Source: JBBEAM01 sp942491105 (lineage in GTDB: Bacteria > Pseudomonadota > Alphaproteobacteria > Kiloniellales > DSM-21159). From it: a stretch of DNA of 64,000 nucleotides. Every line of letters begins with the position of its first letter. Position 1 is the stretch's first letter. Positions 61,382 through 64,000 of this stretch are shown here, piece after piece. The DNA lies in assembly GCA_942491105.1 (NCBI GenBank), contig CALNZX010000008.1, forward strand, positions 306,136-370,135, in the 5' to 3' direction. The translations under genes and the position numbers were made by a program. The notes under the pieces were generated by a model. It did not search any database and was not told the origin of the DNA. It saw only the letters and a list, made by a program, of their open reading frames with translations.

Positions 61382-62008
61382 TCACGACAGCCTCGATTTC
61401 TGCGTCAGATCGCCGCCACGCCAAAGATAGAGCGCCAGCAGCGGCTCCGCCTCGCTTCGCATGGCGTGCGCCATCCAGGAGGGGTGGTGGACGACGCTGC
61501 CGGCCGGCAGCAGACGCTCGCCCTCCGCGCCCTTGCGCCAGGCGGCTTGGCCGGAGAGCACGATATAGACCTCCTCGGCGGCATGGCTATGCAGCGGATA
61601 GGATGTCTGCGGGCCGAGCAGCAAAACACCGAGCGCGATATCCCGGCTGGCGAAGTGGCCCCGCTCGCCAAGCAGCTCGCACCAGCCGTATCGCGTCAGG
61701 AAAGCCTGCGAGATGTCTTCGGCGGCATAACTTTGCCCCCAGGCCAGTTGCCTGGCGTGGCGCGCGAGCAACGCGGTCAGCCCGCGGGTCGCGGGCGCGC
61801 TGGCGGCTTCCAAGGCAGCACAGCTATCGAGCACCGGCAAGGTCCTGGCCGGCAGACTGCGCGCCGCCGGCGCCGCCGGGACCGCCGCCGTGAAGTCCCG
61901 CAACTCGGGCGGAAGCAGCCTGTGGGCCACCGCGAGGGCTTCCTGGAACAGGCTGTCCGGAACGCAGGTGGCGGCAGACTCCTGTCCGGGGAACTTGCTG
62001 CTTGTCAC
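61382..62008 (-). CDS. Cupin DMSP lyase (DddQ/DddL-type)
   Basis: A 208-residue protein with an N-terminal helical region and C-terminal cupin. Metal and catalytic residues match DMSP lyase cupins: His140, His142, Glu146 and Tyr148 in YPLHSHAAEEVYIVLSG, and His181 in VVHHPSWMAHAMRSEAEPLL. From memory the DddW set is His81, His83, Glu87, Tyr89, His121, and the DddQ set is comparable; the H-x-H-x3-E-x-Y spacing here is the same. The end ALYLWRGGDL is also typical. The enzyme cleaves dimethylsulfoniopropionate to dimethyl sulfide and acrylate in marine bacteria. No acrylate genes are adjacent. Eight bases from the Dph6-like gene. The subfamily is unsettled. Confidence 0.8.
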   Translation of the reverse strand: MTSSKFPGQESAATCVPDSLFQEALAVAHRLLPPELRDFTAAVPAAPAARSLPARTLPVLDSCAALEAASAPATRGLTALLARHARQLAWGQSYAAEDISQAFLTRYGWCELLGERGHFASRDIALGVLLLGPQTSYPLHSHAAEEVYIVLSGQAAWRKGAEGERLLPAGSVVHHPSWMAHAMRSEAEPLLALYLWRGGDLTQKSRLS

Positions 62009-62085
62009 GCTGTTACACCTTCCTAAGTCCAGGGGCGGGACCGGAACCCGCCTTCTCAGGTTGCGGAGAAAGGGTTTGCAGAACC

Positions 62086-62649
62086 ATGTCCGAAACGATT
62101 CGCGAAGCCGTCGCAGTATTTCACGATCCCGACGCCATGGAAAAGGCGATTGCCGAGCTCGAGAGCAGGGGCATCGACCGCGCCGAAATCAGCCTCCTGG
62201 CGCGCGACGAAATCGTCGAGAAGAAGCTGCGGCACCGCTATGAAAAGGTAGAGGATCTGAAGGACTCCCCGGATACGCCGCGGCGGGCCTATATCGACAA
62301 GACCATGATCACGGAGGCACAGTCCGGGCTCGTCGGCGGGCTGTTCTATGTCGGCGCCATCGCCGCGGCCGGAGCAAGCGTTGCCACCGGCGGCAGCCTT
62401 CCCCTCATTCTTGGCGCGACCCTTGCCGCCGGCGGCGCCGGCGGAGCGGTTGGCGGCGTCATAGCCAAGGCCGTCGACAAAGAAGAGCGCGCGGAACTGC
62501 GCGCGCAGCTGGACCGGGGTGGCCTGCTGCTGTGGATCAGGCTGCGCGAGGACCGCCAGGACGATACGGTCCTTTCCAGCCTGCGCGGCAACGGCGCCAC
62601 CTACGCCGAGGTGCACCGCTTGCCCGTGGCCTCGGCCGTGTCCGGGTAA
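62086..62649 (+). CDS. Glycine-zipper stress-type protein (DUF1269-like)
   Basis: About 187 residues from the ATG at 62086 (an upstream in-frame start overlaps the preceding intergenic DNA). The N-terminal part (IREAVAVFHDPDAMEKAIAELESRGI over residues 5-30) is a ferredoxin-like alpha/beta module, as in general-stress 17M/DUF1269 proteins. The middle is a hydrophobic glycine-rich segment, GLVGGLFYVGAIAAAGASVA to GATLAAGGAGGAVGGVIAKA (about 83-133), probably membrane-inserting. The C-terminus is a second small alpha/beta region LLLWIRLREDRQDDTVLSSL. Function unknown, likely envelope stress. Divergent from the DMSP lyase across 77 bases. Confidence 0.78.
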   Translation: MSETIREAVAVFHDPDAMEKAIAELESRGIDRAEISLLARDEIVEKKLRHRYEKVEDLKDSPDTPRRAYIDKTMITEAQSGLVGGLFYVGAIAAAGASVATGGSLPLILGATLAAGGAGGAVGGVIAKAVDKEERAELRAQLDRGGLLLWIRLREDRQDDTVLSSLRGNGATYAEVHRLPVASAVSG

Positions 62650-62716
62650 ATCAGGATGCGCGCGCTAGAGCTTTCCCTTAGCATGCCCGCGAAGTTTCAA
62701 GGAGCTATGCAACGGG

Positions 62717-64000
62717 ATGCCGCAGTCGAGCCGCGATCTAGAGATACGCCACGTCCAGCAGCTCGGCTATCACAACCGCTATATGGAGCAGACCGCGCTG
62801 CACTACACCCTCGCGGTTCCTCAAAGACTCAGGCTCGCGGTTGGGCCCGTGCCAGCCCGGCTGATCGAGACGATGTGCGCATCGCTCCCCATTCTGGCCA
62901 CCACGGAACTACGTATCGACGGCGAAACCAGGGCGCTGCCCGACCTGCTAAGGGGGCCAACCCGTGGCTTTGTCTGGCTAACCAGCGCCCTGGCGGCGAT
63001 TCTGCAGCGCGAGATCTATCCCAGCATCGCCAATTTCGGATCGCGCGTGTCGGATGGGGAGCTGGCCGATTTTCAGTTCCAATTCAAGGATCCCACGCTG
63101 GGCAGGGTCTGTGGGAACGCCGCGGTGCAGCTCGCCGCCGATCTGCTGTATCCCTGGGATGAGCGGAAGCTCGACGAGGCCGAGCTGCAACTGCGCGAGA
63201 GCATCGCCGACTACCAGCAGCGCTTCACCGCCGCGACACTCAATCAGAACCTGCGCGCCATTCTGGACAAAGCCGATGAGCGGCAGATTCCCTGGCACCG
63301 GATCACCATCGACGCCGCTTACGTGCAGCTCGGCCAGGGCTGCAAGATGCACCGCTACCGCGAAACCCTGAGCGATCAGGAAAGCGTGATCCCAACCGAG
63401 CTGCAGAAAAACAAGCTTCTCAGCCACAGAATTCTTGGCTCGGCCGGCCTGCCAACCCCGAAGGTGGCCCATGTCAGCACCGTAGAGGAGGCCGTACGGA
63501 GCGCCGAAAGCGTTGGCTATCCGGTGGTTCTGAAGCCCAACTCCCTGGCCAAGGGGATCGGTGTGTTCGTCGGTTTGCAAAACGCAAACGAAGTCCGTGC
63601 CGCCTTCGAGGAAGCCAAGAGCTACGGCGCGAACGTCATCCTCGAAACCTATATTCCCGGCGACGACCACCGCCTGCTGGTTGTCGATGGCAAGCTGATC
63701 GCGGCGGCACGCCGTCTGCCGGCACGTGTGGTCGGCGACGGTATGCTGAGCATCCAACAGCTGATCGACGAGGTGAACAAGGACCCACGGCGGAGCGCCG
63801 GCTATGCGACCCTGATGAACAACATCGTCATCGACAGCGAAACCAAACGCCTGCTTTCGCTGGCGGGCTTGACGCTCGACTCCGTACCGCCGCAAGGCCA
63901 GGTGGTCGAGTTAAAACGCACCGCCAACATCTCCTCCGGCGGCACCGCCATCGACGTGACCCGGGCAATCCATCCCGACAACGCCGCCATGGCGGAACGG
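62717..64000 (+). CDS. Cyanophycin-synthetase-like ATP-grasp protein (3' end outside window)
   Basis: An open frame of 428 codons from the ATG at 62717, with AAGGAG about 12 bases upstream, running off the right edge. The N-terminal ~150 residues (RHVQQLGYHNRYMEQTALHY; GNAAVQLAADLLYPWDERKL) form a leader domain. The ATP-grasp core starts IPWHRITIDAAYVQLGQGCK and shows TELQKNKLLSHRILGSAGLP, GYPVVLKPNSLAKGIGVFVG (Lys ligand to ATP), NVILETYIPGDDHRLLVVDG and VELKRTANISSGGTAIDVTR (Asn/Thr loop). These are CphA-type cyanophycin-synthetase motifs. Whether the Mur-ligase half follows is outside the window. A glutathione-synthetase-like (GshAB) role is the alternative. Confidence 0.82.
   Translation, partial: MPQSSRDLEIRHVQQLGYHNRYMEQTALHYTLAVPQRLRLAVGPVPARLIETMCASLPILATTELRIDGETRALPDLLRGPTRGFVWLTSALAAILQREIYPSIANFGSRVSDGELADFQFQFKDPTLGRVCGNAAVQLAADLLYPWDERKLDEAELQLRESIADYQQRFTAATLNQNLRAILDKADERQIPWHRITIDAAYVQLGQGCKMHRYRETLSDQESVIPTELQKNKLLSHRILGSAGLPTPKVAHVSTVEEAVRSAESVGYPVVLKPNSLAKGIGVFVGLQNANEVRAAFEEAKSYGANVILETYIPGDDHRLLVVDGKLIAAARRLPARVVGDGMLSIQQLIDEVNKDPRRSAGYATLMNNIVIDSETKRLLSLAGLTLDSVPPQGQVVELKRTANISSGGTAIDVTRAIHPDNAAMAER

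Noticed and set aside
62009..62085. GGAAC-type EcfG general-stress promoter upstream of the stress-type protein
   Set aside because: GGAAC is present, but the CGTT-like second half is absent at the required spacing.

Overview
The window is high-GC, gene-dense DNA that looks like a chromosomal segment of a free-living, probably marine, alphaproteobacterium of the broad Rhodospirillales/Kiloniellales kind. This assignment is an inference. It rests on the gene families present: ChvG/ChvI-type regulators, AapJQMP, TRAP and polyamine transporters, alphaproteobacterial groESL with a CIRCE element, an MmgR-like small RNA and a DMSP lyase. There are no rRNA operons, CRISPR arrays, transposases or phage genes. 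There is one tRNA gene.

Layout. 1-5.1 kb: two tandem hybrid-type sensor kinases, a membrane-anchored sugar-transfer-type ATP-grasp protein and an unknown Cys-containing protein, all on the minus strand. 5.3-7.1 kb: tRNA-Val(GAC), N-formylglutamate amidohydrolase, a GNAT acetyltransferase and, antisense, an MmgR/alpha-r8-like sRNA with its own terminator. 7.3-15.5 kb: ankyrin protein, class V aminotransferase, FecR-like plus CHASE2 adenylate cyclase pair, an acyl-CoA dehydrogenase/CoA-transferase/MaoC hydratase operon and a methyltransferase. 15.5-19.4 kb: a lower-GC island carrying a three-gene ABC-three-component (ABC-3C) conflict system with a predicted nuclease effector; two of the three genes carry frameshifts. 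19.5-24.8 kb: DgcA/DgcN-type amino-acid genes divergent from a gamma-glutamyltransferase and a MATE exporter. 24.8-28 kb: ChvI/ChvG-type two-component genes, a small Cys-rich ORF ending in a strong terminator, and a lipoprotein.

28.3-32.4 kb: a complete polyamine-type ABC operon (potD-B-C-A order). 32.5-42.2 kb: OmpA-like protein, DusA, GNAT, PCu(A)C copper chaperone, HD hydrolase, a dimethylglycine/sarcosine dehydrogenase-like flavoprotein, APC permease, zinc alcohol dehydrogenase and EamA exporter. 42.2-44.4 kb: groESL with CIRCE and promoter; groEL carries a one-base frameshift. 44.4-52.5 kb: TRAP operon, PNPOx-like protein and the aapJQMP general amino-acid importer. 52.7-57.4 kb: gamma-butyrobetaine-type dioxygenase, an Old-Yellow-Enzyme-type demethylase and an alanine/serine-glyoxylate aminotransferase. 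57.5-64 kb: YihY membrane protein, CPA2 antiporter, a Dph6-like PP-loop protein next to a cupin DMSP lyase, a glycine-zipper stress protein and the start of a cyanophycin-synthetase-like ATP-grasp protein.

A common theme is uptake and breakdown of small nitrogenous and methylated osmolytes: polyamines, amino acids, carnitine/betaine-type compounds, dimethylglycine and DMSP. Three importer operons each place a GC-rich hairpin directly after the binding-protein gene, a repeated design that should give excess binding protein. Several single-base indels (one in groEL, several in the ABC-3C locus) mean either real decay or imperfect sequence, and this should be settled before calling those genes dead.
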